64,000 nucleotides of DNA from Vicugna pacos (GCF_048564905.1 NC_133019.1:11698501-11762500); one strand, 5' to 3'; shown: positions 33,501-42,720, numbered from the stretch's first letter. Numbers and translations are program-made. The notes: a model not told the origin generated them from the sequence alone.

Positions 33501-36500
33501 AAGCAAGAGGGTCGGTGGACTTTTGTTTTCAATCTAATGGGGACAACCGGAGTCCCAGTGTTTCAACATGAAGTGGAGTCTGGCCTGCTCCCCCCACTTC
33601 CTGACCTGGCTGTTGCTACTTGGTATAGAACTGGTGAGGCTCTTGGCACTTTTCTGGGATATTGAGGCCCTCTCATTGCTTTCCTCCTTTCCCAAGCATT
33701 GGTGACTCCAGCAGCCCTCATACCTGAGATTCTGGGTGGTAATCAGCTGGTGACCATTGTGGGGATTATCTGCGCCACCATCCTGCTGCTGCCTGTTCTG
33801 ATACTGATCGTGAAGAGGACCCACAGGAATAAGAGGTACAGGGCTGCTCCCATCTCTTGGGCAAGGAGGCTGGAGGTGCCTCTAGCCTGAAGTGAAGCAA
33901 AGTGATGGGATCCTGATGGTTCCATTTTCACAGAAGGGGGTATTTTAAACTGGAATCATTTGTGGCTGTCACATTAGATGTCATCTGTATAGAGACCCCA
34001 CCCCCTTTGCTCATTGTGCTCCCGAAAGGCCTGCACGTTCCCACCCCATCCTCGTTTTACAAAGATTACAAAGACTTTCACAAATGCGGGTCTCATAGAG
34101 CATAATTAAGAGTATAAATCTCAAGTGAGAACCATAATGATGCCATTCAATGCCTGAGAGAAATGATTTTTGAATTATCCATAGTTTGTATACACTTCAT
34201 AGAGAAGCGTAGATTTTGAGGTTTGTCAGTGGCTTTATTTAAAGGACCACATTTTAATTATGAGATGCTACTTTTTAAAAAAATTCTTATTTTTTATTGA
34301 AGGGTAGTCATGAGAAGCTACTTTTGAATGGATGGCCTTGGGCCCTAAATTATTTGTTGTTGAAATGTGTTTTTAAAGACTTGAGTTTGCAGTAGCTCTC
34401 CCAGTGTCTCAGTAATGCCCAGATGCTCTGGCAGGGGTGCTAGTGCTGTAGTGGCTGTGGGCAGGTCCACGTCCTTCAGTTTACCCAACTATTGATGAAA
34501 TATATTGCTAGGGCAAGTTGACTCTTTTGTTGAAATAGTGTCAATGAGAAAGAACCCCCATTAAGATGAAGTAATGCTGACCTTTGAGTCTCCTTCCCCC
34601 CGGGGAACATGGATTGTGTAGAAAGTGCTTGTGCCTGCTGGGTTTATGCTTGACTCCCCAGGAGCTCTCTGACTTGGTTTTGAACTTGTTTTGCTCTGGG
34701 CACACAGACAGCACAGAACTGAGGATTCCACTACCTGAGCCCCGTATCAGCTCACTTCCCTGCTCTGGGCCTCAGGTTCCCTCAAAAGGAAGAGCAGCAC
34801 TCCTAGGTCTGCCTCCTAGTTTAAAGAAATAATCAGATGGGTGTGCTGAGATGTGTGCATAAACATGCTCACTGGAGCCATTGATTATAATTAAAAATTG
34901 AACTCATTCTCAGTGTCTGTCAGAAAGGTAATGATTCAATGAATTGGTATTTCATTCAGTGAAATACTGCACAGCCCTGTGCAATGACAAGGAAGGGTGT
35001 CTAAAGGGCGGTATTATACAATATATATAGTATGGTCTCATTTGTATAAAAAAGATTACATAATGTTCACTTCAGCGGCAAAAATACTAAATAGACTTTG
35101 TATGAGTTTACTTATGCTTGCATTGAGAGACGTTTAGAAGAATAATTCTAAAATATTAATAGGGATATTTGGGATTTAAAAAAAAAGTGGGTCCCATGAG
35201 GATAGGGGGTTTCGTGGAACTTCAAGTTCCAACTGTCTATATGTCTGTTATTTGAATTTTTTTTTACAACGAGAGTATAGAATTTCATAGTCAGAAAATA
35301 CGATGAAAATATTTCCACTTTGAGACAAAAAAATATGGTTTCTTTTCTAGCTTTAACCCTGATTTTTTTTTTTAACCTCTACTTTAGGCCAAAATAGAAA
35401 AAAAGGAAGTATATTCAGTGGCGATTGCAGAAGGCAGGTGGCCAAGAGATCAAAGACTAAGGTCAGGGAAGGGGCCAGAGCTCAGCCTGGGGTGTTTGTG
35501 GGGTTCATTCTGCTTGGCCTCCTCCCTGGAAGAGGCCAGGAGCCCTTTGAACAGGTGTTTCGCTGAGCTTCTGCTGCCCCCTGCTGGTGCAGATGCATCT
35601 CCCTAGTCCTCAGAAATGGTAAATCTCTTAAAGCCCATGGCCCCTCTCTGTCAATTCACTTATAATTGTCATGGACACAGAGTTGTTAGGGTGACAATGG
35701 AGAGGTTGAAGCTGTCATTCAGGCCAGACCATCTCCAGAATGCCTTTCTGCTCTCCGTTAAAGAGGTTCACCCCTCAGATTTCAAGTTGAGCAGGGGAGC
35801 ACTGGCTGTAGTTGTCCAGAGATTCCTCCTTTGGGGTCTCTCTTCACAGAGCTCTGTGGGGTCTCATGTCGGCACCCTGGGATATACGGTGCTGGCTGAT
35901 TAATTTCATATGCTTTTCACGCCTTTGCAGCTCAGTAACTTCTACGACCCTGGTCAGAAGCCTGGAGAACACAAACAAGGCTCATCCAGAGGTAAGAGAA
36001 GAACTCTCTGCCTTTTTGCCGCCCTGCCCAGTAGGGGCGAGGTGGAGACTGCTCCAGCGTCAAAGTGGTGTCACTGTCATGCTTCTGTGAGCTGTGTCTC
36101 ACTCATCCTTACGTCTCGGTGCCTGGCACAGAGCAGGGGCTCAGGAAGCCTTCATCACTGCAGTAAGAGTTCCCCGAGGAGAGAATGGGCAGGGCGGGCG
36201 GGGCCGGCCCAGCAGACCAGCACATCCTTGGAGGGCCCCAGGGAAGAGAACTGGGCTTGGAATCAGAAAGACCCAGTTCAAGCCCTGCCTTGCCCCCTCC
36301 CTCAGCACCCCCTTTCTCATCAGTAAAAGGAGGATAAAGATAACCTGTTTGTCCTGTTGTCAGGTTCAGATAACATGATGATATGCAGGTGCTTCGTAAT
36401 CTATGAGGTGCTGTAAGAATATAAGGGAGAATTACGATACGTTCTGGAGTTAAGTCCAGGAGTTAATGGTTCAGATTAAATATTGGGGAACCCTTCCTTC

Positions 36501-39259
36501 TTTTCTTCCTTCCTTCCTTCCTTCCTCCCTCCCTCCCTCCCTTCCTTCCTTCCTTCCTTCCTTCCTTCCTTCCTTCCTACCTTCCTACCTACCTACCTAC
36601 CTACCTACTACCTACCTACCTGTCTCTTGTTCAAAATCTCCTCTTGGAATACTTACTTTTCCAACTTTGGGCTGAATGTGACCCAAGAATAGGATTTTCT
36701 CACAATGTAGTGCTAGAGACTCCAGAAGTCCAAGAATTTGTCGCTAGATGACATTGCTTCCCCAAATAGTGACAGGAACAGGAATCACAAAGCACCTCTG
36801 ACCTCATAGACCTCAAGTTCAGTGAGGGCTGTTCCTGCCACATACACCCTCTGAAAGAGATGATAGCAGTTCACTGCTGATTAATGCCGTCCTGCCTGCC
36901 ACAACTCCAAGTTGAAGGAAATAATCACAAAGTACAAATAATTTGACAAGATAAGGATTCTCTGCTGCTACCTAATGTCCAGCCGAACAAAGACGTTTGA
37001 CTTTTGAAACTAAGAATTTGGTTCTTAAGATAGCGCTCTTTGCTGATGAGTTAATTTTCTTAATTCTCAGGAAGACTGAGGACTGAGTTATCGTGATCTA
37101 TGATAATTCTCTAGCTCACAGCAACCTTCTGAACCTACTGGTTTTTATTTAGTTTATTTTTTTTTCTTGAACCTACTGGTTTTTAAAATTTATTAAAAAA
37201 AATTTTTGATGGTGGTAGGTAATTAGGTTTTCATTTATTTTTAATGGAGGTACTGCCATTGAACCCAGGGCCTTGTGCGTGCACTCTACCACTGAGCTAT
37301 AACCTTCGCCCTGAACCTGCTGGTTTTGGTGGTTGATGCCCCATGGATCGTGCCAAATAACCTTTTCTCTGGCAAGGTTTGTTGAGTTGTAGGAACACTT
37401 ATCTGAGTTTTCCCCTCTCCAGAAGCATATTTATTCCTCAATAACTACACAAGAGGTGATCGACGAAGAAGAATCAAGTGGAAAACCAGAGGCCACTTAC
37501 ATGACCATGGTGAGAAATATTCTGGGTCCGGCTGAGCCAGGTATCTGGAAGCGGAGAAGGCGCTGGTTGGGAGGTGGCCAACTCATGGGAGATGGGCACT
37601 GTTTGGTCCCCTGGGGAGGCCACTCTGCTGAGAGCAGAGATTTTTCTAGGTAGTAGAAAAGTGGGAGAAGCTGAAGCTCTGCTGGGTAGAACAGTCATAG
37701 CAGACTGGCCCTCACACCCAATTTCAAGTATTAAGAATATCTCTTAAAAAAATATCTCTAGGGCTGGAGATGATGGATTTTAGAGGTGAAAGGAATGCCT
37801 TCATGGGGGCAGAGTGTCTCTACGTCATCAGCACAATGCTGGTTAAACACAACGTAGTAAAGAGGGTGTCATCAGATCCTTGTACAAGCATGTGTCACAG
37901 GGGATGGTTTTCCTTCCTTTCAAAAGGTCCCTTCCAGCTCTTACTAGATTTTTAACATTCTGTGACTTATTACACTTGACGTAATCTAACTGCCAGGAAG
38001 GCTGCATGCTGAATTTCGTGTAATAATGTAGAGTCTGGTTCCTACTTTCTCTTTGCTCAGCTCTCCAGGGAAAGACAGCCCCTAGAAGAGGCACTTGCCG
38101 GGTAGTGAGTAGGGATAGGGACAAAGGAGTCAGCTGGCAAGGGACACAATGCTATTTGTAGACCCATGATTGGTGCCCGGGCCATGAAGGGAGCAGAGTT
38201 CTGCTGGGTTCAGGAAGGATGGCCTCTGTTTACGGGATTATGGCTTGTGTTTGTTCCTATCACACGCACCGAGGACACATGACTCCCAGATGATTCCACC
38301 AGAGAGAGGTTCTGCCAGGGAAGGGTGAGATCAGAGACCTGGCCTGGCTCCCCCAACTGAAACATGAGCTCTGGTCTGAAGTTGCAGTTGAATATAGTCC
38401 CCACCCCATCCTTCTCCCGTTATTGCCATGTGATGCTACAGTTACTGCCAGAACCTCATCGTGCCTCTTAGAGACCTGCTGACCCAGCTACACAGTGGCC
38501 ACCGCTGAGTGTGTCACCTACCTGGGTGAGACTGTTTGCAGACGGTCTGCGGGGCACAGAGGAAGCATGAGTGAATCGTCTTCAAAGCCAGCTTCCCCAT
38601 GTTCAATGCTAGGTGCACCTCTGTCCTTTTGAAACAGATCCATTAAAGCGAGTGTGATGAGAGGCCAGAGCCACAAACTCAAAGGCCTTCGGGGCTGGTC
38701 AAGTTATTTTAAACACTGTGTGCCCAAGAAAACCAGCCTGGGGGTGAATTCTAGCCTTCATGCCACTTGTTCAAAACCTCAGATATGGAGGTCTTACCTG
38801 TTAGGGAGCAGGGGTGATAAATGACGTTTGATTTTTGATTAAATTTGCTTCAATGAAGGGGACACCACCCTGTGTCCTCTTTCTGATACTGTATAGCATG
38901 ACGGTTAAGATCACAAGCTTTGGAGGTGGACAGATCTGGGTCCAAAATACTGACTCTGACGTAGAAGCTAGATTAGCCTCTCTGAGCCTCAGTTGCCTCA
39001 TCCTTTATGGGAATAATAAAATCTACCCCCCGGGTGGTGAGGGTCAAATGAGACAGTGCACGTGAAATTCAGGATCGGGCCAGACAGATGGCAGGAGCTC
39101 CATGAATGGTAACTATTATGACTGAAACGCTTCTTACAAATGCGCTGTTTCTTTCCCCTGCAGCACCCAGTTCGGCCTTCTCTGAGGTCAGCACCCCCAA
39201 GTGGTCCACTTGACAACAAGTCTGTGGGGGGAATGCCAAAATCAGAGCAAGCCTTTTGA
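20776..39259 (+). CDS. JAML: JAML (AMICA1), junctional adhesion molecule-like
   Basis: Coding segments are 20776-20818, 23168-23310, 24733-24958, 28128-28240, 30595-30832, 33697-33835, 35931-35991, 37423-37509 and 39164-39259. They are all GT-AG and join in frame to 381 residues (human 394 from memory). Order: signal peptide (MFHPLKLILMPVLL start), Ig V domain 1 (Cys38-Cys112), Ig V domain 2 (Cys151-Cys231), transmembrane helix at about 272-293, and a cytoplasmic tail with YMTM (347-350), a YxxM site for PI3-kinase p85. N-glycosylation sequons are at 72, 187 and 228. JAML is a leukocyte surface protein that binds CXADR on epithelium and supports neutrophil migration and gamma-delta T-cell costimulation. 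The tail is about 14 residues shorter than human because a different exon 7 donor appears to be used. The two Ig units are an internal duplication. Identity is very secure. Confidence 0.95.
20941..21014. repeat. 17-bp tandem repeat ending in a perfect 16-bp hairpin
   Basis: Two and a half copies of a unit like ttttgctgaaacagctg run into a fold-back. CTGAAACAGCTGTTTT (20975-20990) and AAAACAGCTGTTTCAG (20999-21014) are exact reverse complements around an 8-nt loop. The CAGCTG cores are E-box palindromes. The structure lies in JAML intron 1, about 160 bp after the exon. Confidence 0.9.
21265..21590 (+). repeat. L2 LINE 3' region
   Basis: The text 'tttgcctggaaccttccctc', 'ccccttaagctccacttcct' and 'taaaaagcctgctccagctg' follows the sense L2 3' UTR. 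It lies in JAML intron 1. Confidence 0.6.
23168..23310 (+). CDS. JAML: JAML exon, Ig domain 1 first half
   Basis: The acceptor TTCTGTAG and donor GTAACA bound the exon. It encodes DYSLGLDDSIELTVSVGDS to DWMFSSGEHVK with the first Ig Cys in MGCVF. Exit is phase 0. Compared with human from memory, about four residues (VSPP) are missing before ELTV. Its last 99 nt are about 88% identical to the exon at 28128-28240. Confidence 0.92.
23405..23600 (+). repeat. MIR SINE, shared with the second duplication unit
   Basis: The text 'gagcctgggctctggagctt', 'aatcagctgggcaagttact' and 'gcttccccatctgtgaagat' is a sense MIR. A weathered counterpart sits at the equivalent place in unit 2, about 28310-28450. 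Confidence 0.75.
24531..24592. repeat. (ATT)n microsatellite
   Basis: Roughly 18 uninterrupted ATT units occur in the JAML intron between the two halves of Ig domain 1. The runs of Asn or Ile in conceptual translations come from this repeat and are not protein. Confidence 0.98.
24733..24958 (+). CDS. JAML: JAML exon, Ig domain 1 second half
   Basis: The acceptor is CCCTCCAG and the donor is GTACAT, a weaker donor than its neighbours. The exon encodes DNFVLFYYANISVPVGRFQ to AVVLHVLPEEPT with the GTYTC cysteine motif. Entry is phase 0 and exit phase 1. A long ATT microsatellite ends 140 bp upstream. Confidence 0.93.
25110..25330 (-). repeat. MIR SINE
   Basis: The text 'cattttacagatgaggcaac', 'cttagagaggttaagtgact' and 'cctgaacccgggcacctctg' is a well-kept reverse MIR in JAML intron 3. 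Confidence 0.85.
25780..26012 (+). repeat. L2 LINE 3' end
   Basis: The text 'aggcacagtgcctcacacag' followed by 'taagcaatcagtaaacactt' and 'gtcgaatgagtgaa' is the sense L2 terminus. Confidence 0.65.
26705..26880 (+). repeat. MIR SINE
   Basis: The text 'ctgggtttgagtgcaggctc', 'actgtcttcctctgtgaagt' and 'actgtgatgactaggtgata' is a sense MIR. Confidence 0.7.
28078..28127 (+). pseudogene. JAML: Relic of the 5' part of the JAML Ig first-half exon
   Basis: The 50 bp before the active exon at 28128 read 'cttctgtagattatacctt' and onward. They copy the acceptor and first codons of the exon at 23168 ('cttctgtagattactcctt'). In frame they give DYTLSLT then a stop, so the old start of this duplicated exon is dead, and splicing now uses the CCCCAG inside it. 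Confidence 0.8.
28128..28240 (+). CDS. JAML: JAML exon, Ig domain 2 first half
   Basis: The acceptor TTTATCCCCAG is followed by ELMVHVGDSTQMGCVFQS and ends DWMFSSGERAK at donor GTAAGG. Exit is phase 0. It starts later than its paralogue at 23168. The missing 5' part survives as an untranslated relic in the 50 bp just upstream. Confidence 0.93.
29284..29432 (+). mobile_element. 5'-truncated L1 3' end
   Basis: The text 'tatatagcacagggaactat', 'atgtataactgaatcacttt', 'gtaaatcaactacacttcaa' and an A-rich tail is the cetartiodactyl L1 3' end in sense orientation. Confidence 0.85.
29500..30290 (-). mobile_element. L2 LINE 3' half
   Basis: The order 'aatccctgcactgatgggga', 'gtggtcaggaaggcctcact', 'catgtgcaaaggccccgagg', 'gcagatcatggaaggctttg' and 'agactgtagtggggagtaag' is a reverse L2. 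It is the same family as 9620-11850, so long GA-rich reading frames here are not genes. Confidence 0.75.
30595..30832 (+). CDS. JAML: JAML exon, Ig domain 2 second half
   Basis: The acceptor is CCTTCTAG and the donor is GTAACT. The exon encodes EEIVLRYYPKLNASKGYPQ to VLHVILKEPR, including the DGGNYTC motif. Entry is phase 0 and exit phase 1. It is the paralogue of 24733-24958, at about 68% nucleotide identity over the 114 nt compared. Confidence 0.94.
30921..31049. mobile_element. Short palindromic element, copy 1 (terminal inverted repeats)
   Basis: The left end 'gagtgcaaaatttaaggtgg' and the right end 'cctccttaaatttggtgccc' are imperfect reverse complements over about 35 bp, separated by about 60 bp. 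A second copy of the same ends occurs at 53247-53312. This looks like a non-autonomous DNA element; I do not recall its family name. Confidence 0.65.
31977..32100 (-). repeat. L1M fragment
   Basis: The text 'ctttattgagatacaactca', 'cccatttaaagtgtacaact' and 'gttgtgcaaccttcacacca' is the well-known L1M 3' UTR segment in reverse. Confidence 0.85.
32290..33240 (+). mobile_element. L2 LINE 3' half, sense
   Basis: Landmarks 'gcctgggagttggacttgat', 'ttggactgcaggcctctaac', 'ggcagggacgatgcgttact' and 'agcaggtgtttgacgcatgt' follow the 3' half of L2, from ORF2 end to terminus. It lies in JAML intron 5. Confidence 0.7.
33697..33835 (+). CDS. JAML: JAML exon, transmembrane segment
   Basis: After acceptor CTTTCCCAAG the exon encodes the stalk TLVTPAALIPEILGGNQ and the helix LVTIVGIICATILLLPVLIL, then the stop-transfer KRTHRNK. 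The donor is GTACAG and exit phase 2. Confidence 0.94.
34262..34325 (-). mobile_element. Minimal L1 3' end insertion (about 36 bp)
   Basis: Near-identical direct repeats gagatgctactttt (34262-34275) and gagaagctactttt (34312-34325) enclose an A/T run and 'ttttttattgaagggtagt', the reverse L1 terminus. Confidence 0.7.
34840..35310 (+). repeat. Ancient L1M 3' UTR fragment
   Basis: The text 'gcactggagccattgattat'-like opening, 'gtgaaatactgcacagccct', 'tagtatggtctcatttgtat' and 'ggatatttgggatttaaaaa' resembles an L1M 3' end. Confidence 0.5.
35931..35991 (+). CDS. JAML: JAML exon, membrane-proximal tail
   Basis: The acceptor is GCCTTTGCAG. The exon encodes SSVTSTTLVRSLENTNKAHPE (first Ser codon split) and stops at a strong AG|GTAAGA donor. 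Human JAML continues here with about 14 more residues (from memory EIKEKPCHFERCEG). The homologous bases follow the donor in this genome, but they have no GT at the human position. Confidence 0.82.
36490..36621. repeat. Compound (CCTT)n-(CCCT)n-(CCTA)n microsatellite
   Basis: About 130 bp of pure pyrimidine tetranucleotides shift from CTTC units to CCCT, back to CTTC, then to CTAC units. The block lies in JAML intron 7. Confidence 0.98.
37130..37327 (-). repeat. Vic-1-like SINE with a triplicated target sequence
   Basis: The SINE body lies at about 37185-37310 and reads on the minus strand as a tRNA-Ala-like head ('tatagctcagtggtagagtg'). Its target tgaacctactggttttt occurs three times: 37130-37146, 37168-37184 and, with one change, from 37312. 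The 21 bp between the first two copies are T-rich. Confidence 0.8.
37423..37509 (+). CDS. JAML: JAML exon with YxxM motif
   Basis: The acceptor CCCCTCTCCAG and donor GTGAGA bound a 29-codon exon, phase 0 at both ends. It encodes KHIYSSITTQEVIDEEESSG to EATYMTM. The YMTM that ends the exon is a PI3-kinase SH2-binding motif, so skipping this exon would keep the frame but remove the signalling site. Confidence 0.9.
38890..39120 (+). repeat. MIR SINE, full length
   Basis: The text 'tagcatgacggttaagatca', 'agcctcagttgcctcatcct' and 'aggagctccatgaatggtaa' is a sense MIR ending 43 bp before the last JAML exon. Confidence 0.85.
39164..39259 (+). CDS. JAML: JAML last coding exon
   Basis: The acceptor TTTCCCCTGCAG is followed by HPVRPSLRSAPPSGPLDNK and the end GGMPKSEQAF, then TGA. 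It matches the human C-terminus from memory (GGMPKTQQAF). Confidence 0.92.
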   Translation, partial: HPVRPSLRSAPPSGPLDNKSVGGMPKSEQAF

Positions 39260-39660
39260 GAAGGAAGGGGAGTTCCCTTCGTCCTTGGCCGTGGCAGAGA
39301 CTCTCTTTCCTGCGTGTCCTGAATCGCTGTCTGAGTTACTTCAGACCCCTGTCCCCGAGTTGTCCTTCTGCCTCATTGCTTGGGTGAAGAGCTGAAGATG
39401 GAGGGTTCGAAGTCCGGCAGAAGGAACAGGCTCTGATTAGGGGGAGCATGGACTTGGTCCCTCTGGAGTGGGACACTGGCCCCGGGGACCCTGGCTGAGT
39501 GGCTGCGGTGGCCTCAAGCGCTCCATGGGGTCAGACGCTCTGCTTAGATGGTGCTCTTTGTGGATGGTTACAGGGAAGAATCACAGAGAAGAAAACCAAC
39601 CCAAATGATTCCTTTGGCAAATTATCCCTAAATAAATGTTTATGGAAATCATCCTGTTTT
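39260..39660 (+). other. JAML: JAML 3' UTR with polyadenylation signal at 39631
   Basis: About 400 bases follow the stop codon up to AATAAA at 39631-39636, with a T-rich stretch directly downstream. The end is inferred. Confidence 0.7.
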
Positions 39661-41164
39661 TCTACCCTGGCTGAGGGGCATGTGGAGTCTTGGTGAGGAA
39701 TCTATAGTCGGGAACTCCTGAAACCGCTGAAGTGGCTGGAGGGAAGCCCTACTGAGACTCACACACTGGGGACTGGTGTGGGGCCTGGGAAATTTTTTTT
39801 TTTGCAGGGGGCAGTGGACGGATTGGAAGTGGGGTATGAATACAGCTCCACAACTTAGGCCGGCGCTTCCTGATTCTGGCTGGGGGTCAGAGTGGCTGGC
39901 GAATCTTTGCTGGGACTCACCAGAGATGTCCTGGTTTGGAATTCCTAGGTGGAGCTTGTGCTTGGCTTTTTCAAAAGTGACACTCATGAGTTGTCAAAGT
40001 GGTCAGCCACTGATTTAGCTCTTGGTCTGAAATGTGAGGTTCCTAAACTTCTTGGTTACTGTTGTAAGATTGAATAAGGTTAGTCTTAAAAATCTTTTGG
40101 TTCTGAACTCCTAGTTCTAGTCTGGGCTCGGCTCAGATCTCCGCTTCTTGACGCCCCCAGGCGCTCCTCATTCTCTGCCTTCCATTCTTCCCTCTTAGCC
40201 ATGCAGGACATGGATAAAGGGGAGGTCTTTTGTGGGTCTCTGATTTCTGATCCAATCTCAGGTGGAGCTACATTTTTGAGAGATTCCTCTCACTCTCCAA
40301 ACAACGAGGCCCCTCTCATGACACACTCATTAGTAACTTTCTCTTTCACCGGCTGTTCTCTGGCCTCCACTTGGAGGCCTGTAGCCTTTCTTGGTTCTTG
40401 TTCAGCCCTGGCTGAGTCATTAAATGTTTCCTTCTCACCTGTAGCTCTAAATAAGGCATATGTCAATAATTTACAGTACGTGGCTTGAAGGTAATATCCT
40501 GTCCAAGACATACCGAGGAGGGGGCACTTGTTGACATGATAAACAGAAAGGGGAGGGGAACTCTTTCATGTCCCAAGAGTTCATGGGAGGAAGTGGTTTC
40601 ATGTCTGGGCTATTAGGCAACATGCTGTTTTGGGCTGAGGGGCCCTTTTCCACTTCCTCAAATCTTGTCTTCTTAGGATGATGACCTTCAGGATACCGAG
40701 TGAGATGGATGGGTGATGGTTGTACATCTGTCATTCTGGGTGCAGGGGAATAATTGAGATGAAAGCTGGAAGATGGGCTGAGTGGTTTTTCCACAGGATC
40801 CTGCAGAGGCTCTTTGATCCAGGAAGTGTGGGCCTGCCCCACCAGGGTTCGACTTGCCCATGTCAAATTTGATTCATTGAATGTTTGGCTTCCATTCTGC
40901 ATTCAGCAGTTGTCACTGAGGAGGAGGAAGAGGAAGCCCATCTCTCTCCCCCAGCCCTACCTCCTCCCAAACCTTCCTCTTACACACAAGCATGGAGTCA
41001 AGACTAAGCATGGAAGACCACAGCTGTCAAATATTAATTTTGCCCCAGACCAAAATAGCCCTGCAGGGGACCATGGAAAAGACCTGCGTGCTCCCTCCTG
41101 CCCTTCTCTTAAGGGTGGTTGTCTGCTAAATCCAGGACCACGAAGGCATATGGCCTCAGGAATG

Positions 41165-41310
41165 GCTTCAAGGTCAAACAGGCCTAGTTGAAATCTTGGC
41201 TCTGCCTCTTACTCTCTCTTCAATATTGCAAAGTTTATGTCAATTCTTTGAGGCTGTTTCCCTATATGTAAAATGGAGACTCACAGGACTGTGAGGACAA
41301 ATGAGGTCGG
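41165..41310 (+). repeat. MIR SINE fragment
   Basis: The text 'cttggctctgcctcttactc', 'ggctgtttccctatatgtaa' and 'actgtgaggacaaatgaggt' is a sense MIR. Confidence 0.7.
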
Positions 41311-42354
41311 TTAGGGGCTAGAGCTTGGTCTGAGCCCTCCATCCTCTTCCAATGTGCTTTCCCCAGTGGATTTGTCTTCTGGTGATTCAGTCCCCATCTC
41401 TCATTAATTTTAATTTTTGTGGGCAGGAAGCCCTGTAACCATAAATACCTAAGTCCCCCTTCCCATCCAAAGAAAGAGCTAGGAAGCTGAGCCTTAGGAA
41501 GGGCTTTGCATAGCTCTGAGGAGTGACATTCTGGCAGGCAAGAAATCTGCTGGGGATGGAGCAAGCTGGGTCTCCTTGGAGATCCAAGCAGTTTTGTTAC
41601 TTGAATTTGCAGTAGTTAAAGTTTCTAGAGCATCAGATGCTCTTATATTCAAATGCTTCCAGAAGCAAGCAGGCTTTTGCCAACAGAAATCTGTCTAAGG
41701 GTGGAGGGGGTAGGGCCACCCAGGAATGATGGAGAATCTAGCACCATCAGAGTATGGCTATTGGAACTAGAAACAGTTCAGCCTGTCCACCAAGGACTTG
41801 TAGAAGATGCTTCTCCTTTAAAAGGCTGCAGCCTTCTGCCAGCCCTTTCATCTTTTGTTCCTCATTGCCAACCCATTCTTACTCCTTTTGTCTAATTAGT
41901 ATACTTACATGTCTATATTGGCAATTTTCTTTTATGAAACACTAGCTCGCTCTCATGCGCTATCTCTCTCTCTCTCTCCCCCTGTGTGTCTGTTTGGAAG
42001 AGGTCATGCTGCCACTGATTTGGCTCAGTTGCTTAGACCCAAAGAACCTTAGGTTGCAAATTTTACCCCAACACAGACCAGTTATCTTCTTACTAAGAAT
42101 AACATTTCTCAGGATTCCTGACCTTCTGTCTTGGCCTGTCATTCTGTTCTGTCTGGTTTGCAAATGTGGTTTGGTCTTCCTCAAGAGAGATCAGGCAATC
42201 CATTACCACTTCTGTAAAACCCAACAATCAAAATATTCCTTCTTTATCAAAAATTAAGGGAACTTGGAGTTTTCTCAGAAAGCTAGACCTTTTTGATTTC
42301 ATAGATGGGGAGAGCAAGAGTGATGTAGCTGTCCCATAACTTTCAAAGCCCTTG

Positions 42355-42720
42355 CCTGAACTTCACATTGTATGTTCATGACCTTTTGAGATTGGGTGCC
42401 ATCTTGCCTACCCATCCATAACTCCCTTGTGTTTTTTTTCATGCTCTCTGAACCATATACCCTCTGTCCATATACCTTTGTCTCGTGTGCTTCTGAGCCT
42501 TTGCTCTTGGTGTCCCCTGCCTGGAATTCTCTTTCCCTCCTTGCCTGCCCAAATCAACTTTCCTTCAAGGCCCTGCATGAGTTCCACCTGGGCGATCTCC
42601 TATTTCTCACATCTTCCTAGATGTCTCTGCACTTTCCAGATTTTATCTTCTGATGTTCTCTAATTGTTTCATGAGTGTGCAGCTTTATTTATTCTCTGAA
42701 AGATCTTAAACTCTTAGAAA
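42355..42720 (+). repeat. L2 LINE 3' region
   Basis: The text 'tcccctgcctggaattctct', 'ccttcaaggccctgcatgag' and 'gatctcctatttctcacatc' is the sense L2 3' UTR. Confidence 0.7.

Noticed and set aside
35931-36326. Longer JAML exon 7 reading through the GTAAGA donor
   Set aside because: A frame continues, but it contains no GT donor at the human position and drifts into non-conserved sequence. The short exon joins in frame with the next one.
3984-37310. tRNA-Ala genes on the minus strand
   Set aside because: The tRNA-like segments are heads of SINEs with AT-rich tails and target duplications, and they carry mismatches in the stems.
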